In this document: positions 1 through 5,908 of the stretch, piece after piece
Numbering within the stretch: the stretch's first letter is position 1
Layout of the letters: every line of letters begins with the position of its first letter
Source of the DNA: RGIG7300 sp045133915
GTDB lineage: Bacteria; Bacillota; Clostridia; Oscillospirales; CAG-272
Direction: 5' to 3'
Assembly (NCBI GenBank): GCA_045133915.1
Contig: JBGUUX010000087.1
Span: forward strand, 1-13,831
Length of the DNA stretch: 13,831 nucleotides
Made by a program: the position numbers and the translations under genes
The notes under the pieces: generated by a model
The model's database searches: none
Told to the model about the DNA's origin: nothing
Seen by the model: only the letters and a program-made list of their open reading frames with translations

Positions 1-82
1 GCAGCAGGGGAAGATGAAAGAATCTATTCAATTAACACATTCTTTTTTGTTTTTTTAGTCTGTCTACTTGACAGGGGGCACA
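1..82. mobile_element. possible terminus of an IS3-family-like insertion sequence (partial)
   Basis: Read on the minus strand from position 82 inward, the sequence begins TGTGCCCCCTGTCAAGTAG and continues into GACAG and an A-rich run. This has the TG...CA end and the GTCAAGTAGAC-type terminal sequence that I associate with IS3/IS150-group elements of Firmicutes. On the plus strand a frame from position 2 to a TAG at 56-58 could be the last 18 codons of a transposase, but it is too short to recognise. The body of the element would lie left of the window. This rests on memory of terminal sequences, not on a visible transposase, so confidence is low. Positions 83-108 hold nothing I can name. Confidence 0.28.
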
Positions 83-108
83 TTAAAGTATTGTCGGTTT
101 TAAGGTTT

Positions 109-888
109 TCATATTTTATACCCCCACAGATTTTTTATCTGTCCCGATATTTCTTCAAAATCCCAGAGCTTTTTTGAGTTTGAGATAGAGTTAGGATCGT
201 TTATTTTGATCTTACCGTTCTCTGTTCCACAGAGAACTATAAAATGCCCCGTTTCGGTAAAGTCCCCCGGCCCCATAGCGCATATTATCGGTTCACCGGC
301 TTCGAGACGGCAAAGGACGGTGTTTTTATCTAAGGGAAGCTCCTTTGCATCAAGTCCGAGTTTTGAGGCAAACGTAGTCATAATTGACCAATCGCTGCCT
401 ATACCCTCTACATAATAGCCTTCTTTTTCTGCTTTGTTTGCAATATAAAGAGGGTCAAGACTTGTATCTGCAGTAAGGTATATCGAGACCATAGACAGAC
501 AGGTGGGCGCACAGCCTGTAAAGGCTATCATACCATCACCGTATTTTTCATATCCCCAGCGCTTGTCCCATTGAAGCAGAAGGGGTACGGTATCGGTATT
601 TTGGTGCTCGGAAAGGTCAATTTTGTGTTTGATGTCCTTTTCCTTTGAATAGTTCAGTACAAAATCCTCGGTCTCGGGATTTTTGCGAAGCATCTCTACA
701 AGCTCGTCGGGTAGCCGGGCAAGTGAAACACCCTTGTCCGTTATGTAATCCTTGACCGGGTCACCGTGACAACCCGTAAATATATAAACTACCAAAAGCA
801 AGGTCACTATAAATAACGTAAATGAGCGTATAAAGGAACCTGTCCCTTGTGTATTAATAAAAATCACCTCTTTGTATCTATTATACAT
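109..888 (-). CDS. putative membrane-anchored C39-like (papain-fold) cysteine peptidase
   Basis: The open frame encodes 259 residues. A hydrophobic segment at about 22-38 ends in Phe-Thr-Gly-Cys40, an imperfect lipobox, so the protein is probably an exported lipoprotein with the catalytic domain outside. Residues 100-259 resemble the C39_2 peptidase family: a WGY/YGDG region, then Gly-Cys126-Ala-Pro-Thr in place of the usual GCGPT nucleophile motif, Gly-His215-Phe-Ile-Val, and Asn230-Asp231-Pro as the third catalytic position. Substrate is unknown; relatives cut peptides at the cell surface or double-glycine leaders, but no bacteriocin or ABC transporter gene is nearby. It lies 41 nt after the sensor kinase gene on the same strand. 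The start is uncertain. The ATG at 888 has no good ribosome binding site, while AAAGAGGTG at 865-873 would serve a non-ATG (ATT) start at 858, giving 249 residues and a more normal signal peptide. Confidence 0.78.
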   Translation of the reverse strand: MYNRYKEVIFINTQGTGSFIRSFTLFIVTLLLVVYIFTGCHGDPVKDYITDKGVSLARLPDELVEMLRKNPETEDFVLNYSKEKDIKHKIDLSEHQNTDTVPLLLQWDKRWGYEKYGDGMIAFTGCAPTCLSMVSIYLTADTSLDPLYIANKAEKEGYYVEGIGSDWSIMTTFASKLGLDAKELPLDKNTVLCRLEAGEPIICAMGPGDFTETGHFIVLCGTENGKIKINDPNSISNSKKLWDFEEISGQIKNLWGYKI

Positions 889-889
889 A

Positions 890-944
890 ATATTACAGAG
901 AGGTGTTTTACATTCGGCTTACGAAAAGCTTAAGATTTCATTAA
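890..944 (-). promoter_or_regulatory. putative response-regulator site and -10 element ahead of the C39-like gene
   Basis: Plus-strand positions 929-944 read CTTAAGATTTCATTAA, two half-sites repeated at 11 bp, the spacing typical of OmpR/PhoB-family binding. It matches 14 of 16 bases with the site at 2736-2751 ahead of the regulator gene. A TAATAT at 890-895 (minus strand) lies 33 nt from this site, the same gap as between the other site and its TATAAT. No recognisable -35 is present, which would fit an activator-dependent promoter. The site overlaps the kinase stop codon. Regulation is inferred from pattern only. Confidence 0.4.
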
Positions 945-1988
945 GGGCAGACTTACGATAAAATCGGTATGACAATCCTTGCTTATAACAGAGATGATTC
1001 CGCCGTGAAGCTCGGTTATCTGCTTAGCTATGGCAAGACCTAAACCTGCGCCTCCGGTTTCTGAATGGCGGGAACTGTCAAGACGGACAAATTTATCAAA
1101 GATATGTTCTAACTTTTCCTTGGGTATCTCGTCACTTTGGTTGCGGATACGTATTACGCCATAGCCCTTGTCCTTTATGGCGGTTATGTCAATGTCGGTG
1201 TTTTCATATCCGTAACTTACGGCGTTACGGAGAAGGTTATCAAACACCCTTGCCAACTTGTCCGCATCACCGAATATCCGTATATCAGAGGGAATGTTAC
1301 AGATCATCTTCATCCCTTTAGCTTCTGACATGGGATAGAATTCGCTTACCAGCTGGTACAGTAACACCGAAAGGTTTATATTACTTTTTTGCAGAGGAAC
1401 GGATTGAAGATTAAGTCTTGTTATTTCAAAAAATTCGTTGATGAGCTGTTCGAGACGGTAAGCCTTTTCAAGGGCGATACCGGTATACTTTACCCTATGT
1501 TCAAAGGGGAGCTCGGGGGATTCTTCTAAAAGAGAAAGATATCCGATAACCGAGGTAAGAGGGGTTTTGAGATCGTGGGCAAGATATACCACAAGGTCGT
1601 TTTTCTGTTGCTCGGCAAAGCTTCTTGCCTGCTCGTTTATCTCTATGTTACGCTTGAGCTCGGTCAGCTTTTCGCCCAAGGGCTTAAGCTCCTCGGGGTA
1701 CTTTGTGTTTTCATGGTCAAGGGCGGTGTTTGCCCTCTTTATTATCTTATCTGCATGCAGAGCATTACACACCGCTATTATAACAACACCCAAGGCGTAG
1801 ATCATTGCCGCCGCACCGGTAGTGTTAGGGTAGAAAAAGTTAAAAAATGCCGTGGGCACGTACATATAGAGATAGTCTACCGCCACACCGTTAAAAACGT
1901 AATCCAGGGCAAGGATCAATGCAACGTATCCCGTGGTATATATGACAAGCTGTAAGAAGATTCGTTTGGTAAAGTTCTTTTTACTCAT
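930..1988 (-). CDS. VanS-type sensor histidine kinase
   Basis: Membrane-bound sensor of a two-component system, 352 residues. Two hydrophobic segments (about 12-31 and 58-76) bracket a short outside loop of roughly 25 residues, so ligand sensing is probably in or near the membrane. A coiled linker (about 80-130) leads to the dimerisation domain with the H-box Ala-His138-Asp-Leu-Lys-Thr-Pro, where His138 is the predicted phosphorylated residue. The ATPase domain follows with N-box DNLLRN (250-255), an F-box-like region near 297-303 and G-box GGAGLGLAI (312-320). All expected catalytic motifs are present. Its ATG overlaps the stop of the response regulator by 4 bp (ATGA), indicating translational coupling. 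The best family likeness is to VanS-like kinases, a broad class in Clostridia. No vanH, vanA or vanX genes are here, so glycopeptide resistance should not be assumed. Confidence 0.93.
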   Translation of the reverse strand: MSKKNFTKRIFLQLVIYTTGYVALILALDYVFNGVAVDYLYMYVPTAFFNFFYPNTTGAAAMIYALGVVIIAVCNALHADKIIKRANTALDHENTKYPEELKPLGEKLTELKRNIEINEQARSFAEQQKNDLVVYLAHDLKTPLTSVIGYLSLLEESPELPFEHRVKYTGIALEKAYRLEQLINEFFEITRLNLQSVPLQKSNINLSVLLYQLVSEFYPMSEAKGMKMICNIPSDIRIFGDADKLARVFDNLLRNAVSYGYENTDIDITAIKDKGYGVIRIRNQSDEIPKEKLEHIFDKFVRLDSSRHSETGGAGLGLAIAKQITELHGGIISVISKDCHTDFIVSLPLMKS

Positions 1989-2665
1989 ATTTTATAACCA
2001 ACTCCCCATACGGTCTTGATAAATTTCGGCTTACCTGCGGGTTCCTTAAGCTTTTCACGTATACGGCGGATATGCACCATAACGGTATTGTTGCTGTCCA
2101 GGTATTTTTCGCCCCACACCTTTTCAAATATCTCCTCGCTCGACACCACCTTACCCTTGTTTTCACACAGAAGCCAAAGGATCTTAAATTCGGTGGGAGT
2201 GAGTGATATCTCCTCATCGTAGAGGGTACAGAGGTGAGTATCGGGGTTGAGCATAAGTCCTGCTGAGTCGTATACCGAACCCGAGTCAACAGAGTTGTAT
2301 TGCTTGTATCTTCTCAGCTGTGCCTTGACACGGGCAACAAGCTCCAATGGATTAAAGGGCTTGGTGATATAGTCGTCAGCACCTACCGAAAGTCCTGTTA
2401 TCTTGTCGATATCCTCAACCTTTGCGGTGAGCATGATGATGGGGTATGTATATTTTTTTCTTATATGTGCCGTAAGGAAAAATCCATCCGGCGGGGGCAT
2501 CATAACGTCTATGACGGCAAGGTCGGGTGCCGGCTCGGCACGGTCTATAAAGTCCTGCGCCTCCCGTGAGGAATAAAATTTATAAACGCTGTAACCCTCG
2601 TTTGTCAGTATCAGGCTGACAAGGTCGGCTATCGCCTTTTCGTCGTCTACGACTAAGATGTTCAT
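1985..2665 (-). CDS. VanR-type response regulator (OmpR/PhoB family)
   Basis: DNA-binding partner of the adjacent kinase, 226 residues, normal length for the family. The receiver domain (1-118) has the acidic pocket Asp7-Asp8, the phosphoacceptor Asp53 in VIDVMMP, Thr80 in MLTAK and Lys102 in ITKPF. The stretch ADDYITKPFNPLELVARVKA closely resembles VanR. A winged-helix effector domain fills about 128-226, ending in the RR..KL..P...IKTVWGVGYK type motif usual for this family. The ATG is preceded by AGGAG with a 6-nt gap. The gene is first in its operon, with an extended -10 promoter and an 11-bp direct-repeat site upstream that suggest autoregulation. Confidence 0.95.
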   Translation of the reverse strand: MNILVVDDEKAIADLVSLILTNEGYSVYKFYSSREAQDFIDRAEPAPDLAVIDVMMPPPDGFFLTAHIRKKYTYPIIMLTAKVEDIDKITGLSVGADDYITKPFNPLELVARVKAQLRRYKQYNSVDSGSVYDSAGLMLNPDTHLCTLYDEEISLTPTEFKILWLLCENKGKVVSSEEIFEKVWGEKYLDSNNTVMVHIRRIREKLKEPAGKPKFIKTVWGVGYKI

Positions 2666-2696
2666 AAGCTTCTCCTGTCAAAATTTCTACAGAATA

Positions 2697-2725
2697 ATTA
2701 TACCACATCGTACAAAAGAGGTAAA
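2697..2725 (-). promoter_or_regulatory. promoter of the regulator-kinase operon
   Basis: On the minus strand TTTACC (2720-2725), a 17-nt spacer and TATAAT (2697-2702) preceded by TGG, an extended -10. The predicted transcript starts near 2690, leaving a leader of about 25 nt that contains the AGGAG ribosome binding site. Confidence 0.65.
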
Positions 2726-2735
2726 GTGTAAAAAC

Positions 2736-2751
2736 CTTAAGATTTTCTTAA
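2736..2751 (-). promoter_or_regulatory. putative autoregulatory OmpR-family binding site
   Basis: Plus strand reads CTTAAGATTTTCTTAA: CTTAA repeated at an 11-bp period. It ends 10 bp upstream of the -35 box, the usual activator position. A near-identical site (14 of 16) is found ahead of the C39-like gene at 929-944. Binding by the encoded regulator is inferred. Confidence 0.42.
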
Positions 2752-2769
2752 TACAAGCCAAACGTTATT

Positions 2770-2899
2770 TTATTTAACAAATGTATACTGATCAGGTCTC
2801 TCTCGGTCCTTTATCATCCGAGACAGGATATCGGCACCGTAGTTTTTACCCTTAACATTATTAAATATTTTTGCAATAAGCAGGACATCTTTTTTTCAT
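2770..2899 (-). pseudogene. remnant or slipped 42-codon reading frame of unknown identity
   Basis: From the TGA that overlaps the ATG at 2897-2899 to the TAA at 2770-2772, the minus strand reads a protein-like stretch (…LLIAKIFNNVKG, then YGADILSRMIKDRERPDQY, then TFVK). The ATG is out of frame with it by one base, within a run of seven A. With six A the frame would start MKKDV and give 42 residues. The composition (charged, amphipathic, few stop-prone codons) looks coding. There is no ribosome binding site before the ATG, and the region abuts the rny promoter, so a decayed gene end is more likely than an active gene. I do not recognise the product. Confidence 0.33.
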
Positions 2900-2916
2900 A
2901 TATTTTATGATATTAC

Positions 2917-2945
2917 TTGACATACCGGTCAAAATGCTTTAAAAT
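2917..2945 (+). promoter_or_regulatory. sigma-A-type promoter of rny
   Basis: TTGACA (2917-2922), a 17-nt spacer and TAAAAT (2940-2945) form a near-consensus promoter. The start of transcription would be near 2952, giving a leader of about 78 nt before the rny start codon. Together with the minus-strand promoter at 2697-2725 this accounts for the regulatory content of the 364-nt gap between the regulator gene and rny. Confidence 0.75.
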
Positions 2946-3029
2946 ATCGGTGTATATTGTTTTGTATTGTTCGCACTATGCGTTTAATAATTTATGCAAT
3001 AACAGAAAATTGAATAAGGAGGTGCAATT

Positions 3030-4586
3030 TTGGTATCTACATTGACAATGATCATCAGTGTAGTCGCTGCATTTCTTGTTGCTTTAGTTATCGGCGTGCT
3101 TGTTGGCGCGGCTTACCGCAAAAAGGTTGCCGAGGCTAAGATAGGCTCAGCTGAAGCGCAGGCTAAGAAGATCGTGGAAGAAGGCGAAAAGCTCGCTGAA
3201 ACCAAGAAAAAGGAAGCTCTGCTTGAAGCTAAGGAAGAGATACTCAAGCATAAGAACGAGTCCGAGCGTGAGCTTAAGGAACGCCGTAAGGAAATTTCCA
3301 AGATGGAAAACCGTGTGGCAGCCCGCGAGGAAACTCTGGACCGCAAGATCGAGAATCTCGACAAGAAAGAAGAGACACTGAACAAAAAGATCAAAGAAAA
3401 CACCGAACGTGGCGAAGAGCTTGACAAGATGAAGAACGCCGAGCTTGAGCTTCTCCAGAAGATCTCCGGATACTCCGCTCAGGAGGCAAAGGCAGAGCTG
3501 CTTAACCGTATCGAAGAAGAAGTTAAGCATGAAGCGGCTATGAAGATAGTTGAGATCGAGAGCCAGCTTAAGGACGAGGCTGACCAGAAGGCAAGAGAGA
3601 TCGTTGCTCTGGCAATTCAGCGTTGCGCTGCAGACCACGTTTCCGAAACCACAGTATCTGTTGTAACACTCCCCAACGACGATATGAAGGGTCGTATCAT
3701 CGGCCGTGAGGGACGTAACATCAGAACCATCGAAACCATGACAGGCGTCGATCTTATCATCGACGACACACCCGAGGCTATCACCCTTTCCTGCTTCGAC
3801 CCCGTAAGAAGAGAAGTAGCAAGAATTGCTCTTGAAAAGCTTATTTCCGACGGACGTATACATCCCGCCCGCATCGAAGAAATGGTTGAAAAGGCAAAGA
3901 AAGAGGTTGACGCGGCTATCAAGCAGGCAGGCGATAAGGCGATATTTGAAACAGGTATCCACGGTATCGCTCCCGAGCTTGTACGACTCCTCGGACGCCT
4001 GCGTTACCGTACCAGCTACGGTCAAAACGTACTTACACACTCTATTGAGGTTGCGTTCCTGTCAGGCATCATCGCAGATGAGCTTGGCGTAGACAGCACT
4101 CTTGCAAAGAGAGCAGGTCTGCTTCACGATATCGGCAAGGCTCTTACCAGCGAGCTTGAGGGCTCTCACGTACAGCTTGGTATCGACATCGCAAAGAAGC
4201 ATAAGGAAAACAAGGATGTGCTCCACGCAATCGAGGCACATCACGGCGACGTTGAGCCCAGAACTATCGTTGCTATGATAGTACAGGCTGCAGACGCTAT
4301 CTCCGCAGCACGTCCCGGCGCGCGCAGAGAGGATCTTGAAAACTATATCAAGAGATTGCAGAAGCTTGAGGAGATCGCAACAAGCTTTGACGGCGTAGAA
4401 AAATCCTTCGCCATCCAGGCAGGCCGCGAGATCCGTATTATGGTCAAGCCCGAAGAGGTCAACGACGATCAGATGGTACTGGTTGCCCGCGACATCGTAA
4501 AGAAGATCGAGGCTGAGCTTGAATATCCCGGACAGATCAAGATAAACGTCATCCGAGAGAGCAGAGCTGTAGATTATGCGAAATAA
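3030..4586 (+). CDS. rny: ribonuclease Y
   Basis: Membrane-anchored endoribonuclease that starts bulk mRNA decay in many Firmicutes. At 518 residues it is almost the length of the Bacillus subtilis enzyme (520). Domain order is complete: N-terminal membrane helix (about 7-27), long charged coiled coil (about 30-195), KH domain with GRIIGREGRN (221-230), and HD domain with His337, His366-Asp367 in LLHDIGK, His404-His405 and the VQAADAISAARPG region (418-430). The conserved C-terminal domain ends near YPGQIKINVIRE. The start is TTG, chosen because AAGGAGGTG at 3016-3024 is ideally placed; the next ATG (3048) is too far. The neighbour ymdB is the usual partner gene. The two are separated here by a terminator and a repeat element, so they are probably not one simple operon. 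Confidence 0.97.
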   Translation: MVSTLTMIISVVAAFLVALVIGVLVGAAYRKKVAEAKIGSAEAQAKKIVEEGEKLAETKKKEALLEAKEEILKHKNESERELKERRKEISKMENRVAAREETLDRKIENLDKKEETLNKKIKENTERGEELDKMKNAELELLQKISGYSAQEAKAELLNRIEEEVKHEAAMKIVEIESQLKDEADQKAREIVALAIQRCAADHVSETTVSVVTLPNDDMKGRIIGREGRNIRTIETMTGVDLIIDDTPEAITLSCFDPVRREVARIALEKLISDGRIHPARIEEMVEKAKKEVDAAIKQAGDKAIFETGIHGIAPELVRLLGRLRYRTSYGQNVLTHSIEVAFLSGIIADELGVDSTLAKRAGLLHDIGKALTSELEGSHVQLGIDIAKKHKENKDVLHAIEAHHGDVEPRTIVAMIVQAADAISAARPGARREDLENYIKRLQKLEEIATSFDGVEKSFAIQAGREIRIMVKPEEVNDDQMVLVARDIVKKIEAELEYPGQIKINVIRESRAVDYAK

Positions 4587-4679
4587 GCGAAAGCTTTTTA
4601 TTAATAGATAATTTATATAGAACCAAACTGATAACAATACGGTATTCCGTTTTATATATTTTTTCTATAAAAACCCGAT

Positions 4680-4714
4680 TACGGCTCCCGATTTCGGGAG
4701 CCGTATTTATTATT
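4680..4714 (+). terminator. Rho-independent terminator after rny
   Basis: An 11-bp perfect stem, TACGGCTCCCG / CGGGAGCCGTA, with loop ATTT (4680-4705), followed by a T-rich tail. The 94 nt between the rny stop and this stem show nothing else recognisable. Confidence 0.85.
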
Positions 4715-4720
4715 TATTAA

Positions 4721-4925
4721 TTTTTCGGCACAGCCGAAAAAACTTCACTTTTGTTCCCTCGGAACAAAAACTTCACTACGAAGTTACTTCACTGCGAAGC
4801 AACTTCACCAATGTTCGATACAGCAGACTTACAGTTGGTGAAGTTTGCCTAACGGCAAGTGAAATTGTGACGAGTCACAGTGAAGTTTCACTTCGTGAAG
4901 TGAAGTTTTCGCCTTTGGCGAAAGT
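4721..4925. repeat. modular palindromic hairpin-array element, copy 1
   Basis: Short hairpins of different sequence are separated by a constant 9-mer that points toward a central core. Left of the core the 9-mer is AACTTCACT or a close variant (4741, 4769, 4785, 4801). Right of it the reverse complement AGTGAAGTT occurs (4837, 4858, 4879, 4899). The hairpins include 4721-4741 (9-bp stem TTTTTCGGC), 4749-4769 (9-bp stem TTTTGTTCC), TTGCCTAACGGCAA (4844-4857), GTGACGAGTCAC (4867-4878) and TTTCGCC/GGCGAAA (4907-4923). The 27-nt core is 4810-4836. A long imperfect fold is possible, with the 9-mers pairing across the core and the hairpins as side arms. No reading frame of note. A second copy is at 10699-10930. 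The element ends 24 nt before the ymdB start. Confidence 0.9.
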
Positions 4926-4949
4926 ATTTCAACAGAAAGGTAACTAACT

Positions 4950-5720
4950 ATGAAAATACTTGCTATCGGAGACGTTGTAGGTCCCGCGGCAATAGAATAT
5001 ATGGCAACCAAGCTCCGCAACTTTGTTTCTGCCCAGCGTATTTCCCTCACCCTTGTCAACGGTGAGAACGCAAGTGTCGGCAACGGTCTGGGCAGAGCCG
5101 ATGCCGAGGCTATACTTGATGCGGGTGCAGACGTCATAACCGGAGGTAACCACATCTGGCAGAAGAAGGACCTCAGAGATTTTCTCGACACAAGCGAGCG
5201 CATAATACGTCCCGCAAACTATCCCTCACAGAACCCCGGAAACGGCTACACCATAGCGGATGCCGACGGCTACCGTGTGCTTGTAATGAACGTTATGGGT
5301 GTTATCTACGGCGAGCCTCTTGCCGACCCCTTTGAAACGGTGGAGCGTATCTTAAAAAGGGAAGAGGGCAACTACGATATCGCAACCCTTGATATCCACG
5401 CCGAAACCACCAGCGAAAAGTATGCCCTTGCCAGATACTTTGACGGCAGGGTAAACGTTATCTACGGTACCCACACCCATATTCCCACAGCCGACGAGCA
5501 GGTTTTACCCAAGGGAAGCGGTTATATAACCGACCTGGGTATGACAGGCCCTCACGATTCCATCCTTGGTGTCAAGAGCGAGTGTATAATCCACAAGCTT
5601 ACCACCAAGCTCCCCACCCGATTTGAGATAGCGGAAAACGATCTCAGAGTCAACGGAGCTCTCTTTGAGCTTGATCCCTCAAGCGGCAAGGTTAGCAAGG
5701 TGACGAGGGTTACTTTGTAA
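4950..5720 (+). CDS. ymdB: YmdB-family metallophosphoesterase (cyclic-nucleotide phosphodiesterase type)
   Basis: Dinuclear-metal phosphoesterase of the TIGR00282/YmdB family, 256 residues, close to the usual 260-265. All expected metal and active-site residues are visible: Asp8 in GDVVG, Glu39-Asn40 in NGENAS, Asn67-His68 in GGNHIW, His150 in DIHAE, and His175/His177 in GTHTHIPT. The B. subtilis protein hydrolyses 2',3'-cyclic nucleotides in vitro, is linked to RNase Y and affects biofilm and motility decisions; the same role is inferred here from family and from the adjacent rny. The start is ATG with AAAGG 9 nt upstream. The N-terminal motif reads GDVVGPAAI where relatives more often have a GxPGR-like segment. 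Its leader is largely the repeat element at 4721-4925, and no separate promoter could be identified. Confidence 0.95.
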   Translation: MKILAIGDVVGPAAIEYMATKLRNFVSAQRISLTLVNGENASVGNGLGRADAEAILDAGADVITGGNHIWQKKDLRDFLDTSERIIRPANYPSQNPGNGYTIADADGYRVLVMNVMGVIYGEPLADPFETVERILKREEGNYDIATLDIHAETTSEKYALARYFDGRVNVIYGTHTHIPTADEQVLPKGSGYITDLGMTGPHDSILGVKSECIIHKLTTKLPTRFEIAENDLRVNGALFELDPSSGKVSKVTRVTL

Positions 5721-5721
5721 A

Positions 5722-5749
5722 TGCAGAGTGCAGAATGCAGAGTGCAGAA
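5722..5749. repeat. four tandem heptads TGCAGAG/TGCAGAA
   Basis: Immediately after the ymdB stop, TGCAGAG and TGCAGAA alternate for four units (28 bp), that is two exact copies of a 14-mer. It is followed by ATTAAGG and the terminator. Function unknown; it may be a local slippage product or a dispersed intergenic repeat. Confidence 0.7.
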
Positions 5750-5756
5750 TTAAGGT

Positions 5757-5790
5757 AGAAAGTCATTGCAATGCAATGGCTTTCTATTTT
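5757..5790 (+). terminator. Rho-independent terminator after ymdB
   Basis: A 12-bp stem, AGAAAGTCATTG / CAATGGCTTTCT, with one T-G wobble and a 5-nt loop CAATG, followed by ATTTTATT. It separates ymdB from the trkA promoter. Confidence 0.75.
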
Positions 5791-5835
5791 ATTGCCGTTA
5801 TATGTCTAAATTCTTTCAGCAATATTAATTTGATA

Positions 5836-5864
5836 TTGCATTTTGAAAACATTAGGTGTATAAT
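5836..5864 (+). promoter_or_regulatory. promoter of the trkA-trkH operon
   Basis: TTGCAT (5836-5841), a 17-nt spacer and TATAAT (5859-5864). Transcription would start near 5871, about 38 nt before trkA. Confidence 0.7.
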
Positions 5865-5879
5865 GGTTGAAATGATTTC

Positions 5880-5897
5880 TTTATAAAGCTTTATAAA
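5880..5897. promoter_or_regulatory. 18-bp perfect palindrome in the trkA leader
   Basis: TTTATAAAGCTTTATAAA is an exact palindrome lying about 10-27 nt after the predicted transcription start and touching the AAGGAG ribosome binding site. It could be a repressor operator or a weak hairpin covering the ribosome binding site. It is AT-rich, so chance cannot be excluded. Confidence 0.35.
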
Positions 5898-5908
5898 AGG
5901 AGAAAAAT

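Noticed and set aside
930..2665. Glycopeptide (vancomycin) resistance locus
   Set aside because: The regulator and kinase resemble VanR/VanS, but no vanH, ligase or vanX/vanY gene is nearby. VanRS-like pairs are common in Clostridia with other roles.
3147..4040. 297-codon open frame on the minus strand inside rny
   Set aside because: It lies opposite a fully recognisable RNase Y gene, has low-complexity Leu/Phe/Cys composition and no ribosome binding site, so it is a shadow frame.
4721..4925. CRISPR-like array (constant short repeat with varying intervals)
   Set aside because: The constant unit is only 9 nt, it flips orientation at a centre, and the intervals are 7-21 nt and mostly self-complementary. 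Spacers of a CRISPR would be longer and not palindromic, and no cas genes are present.
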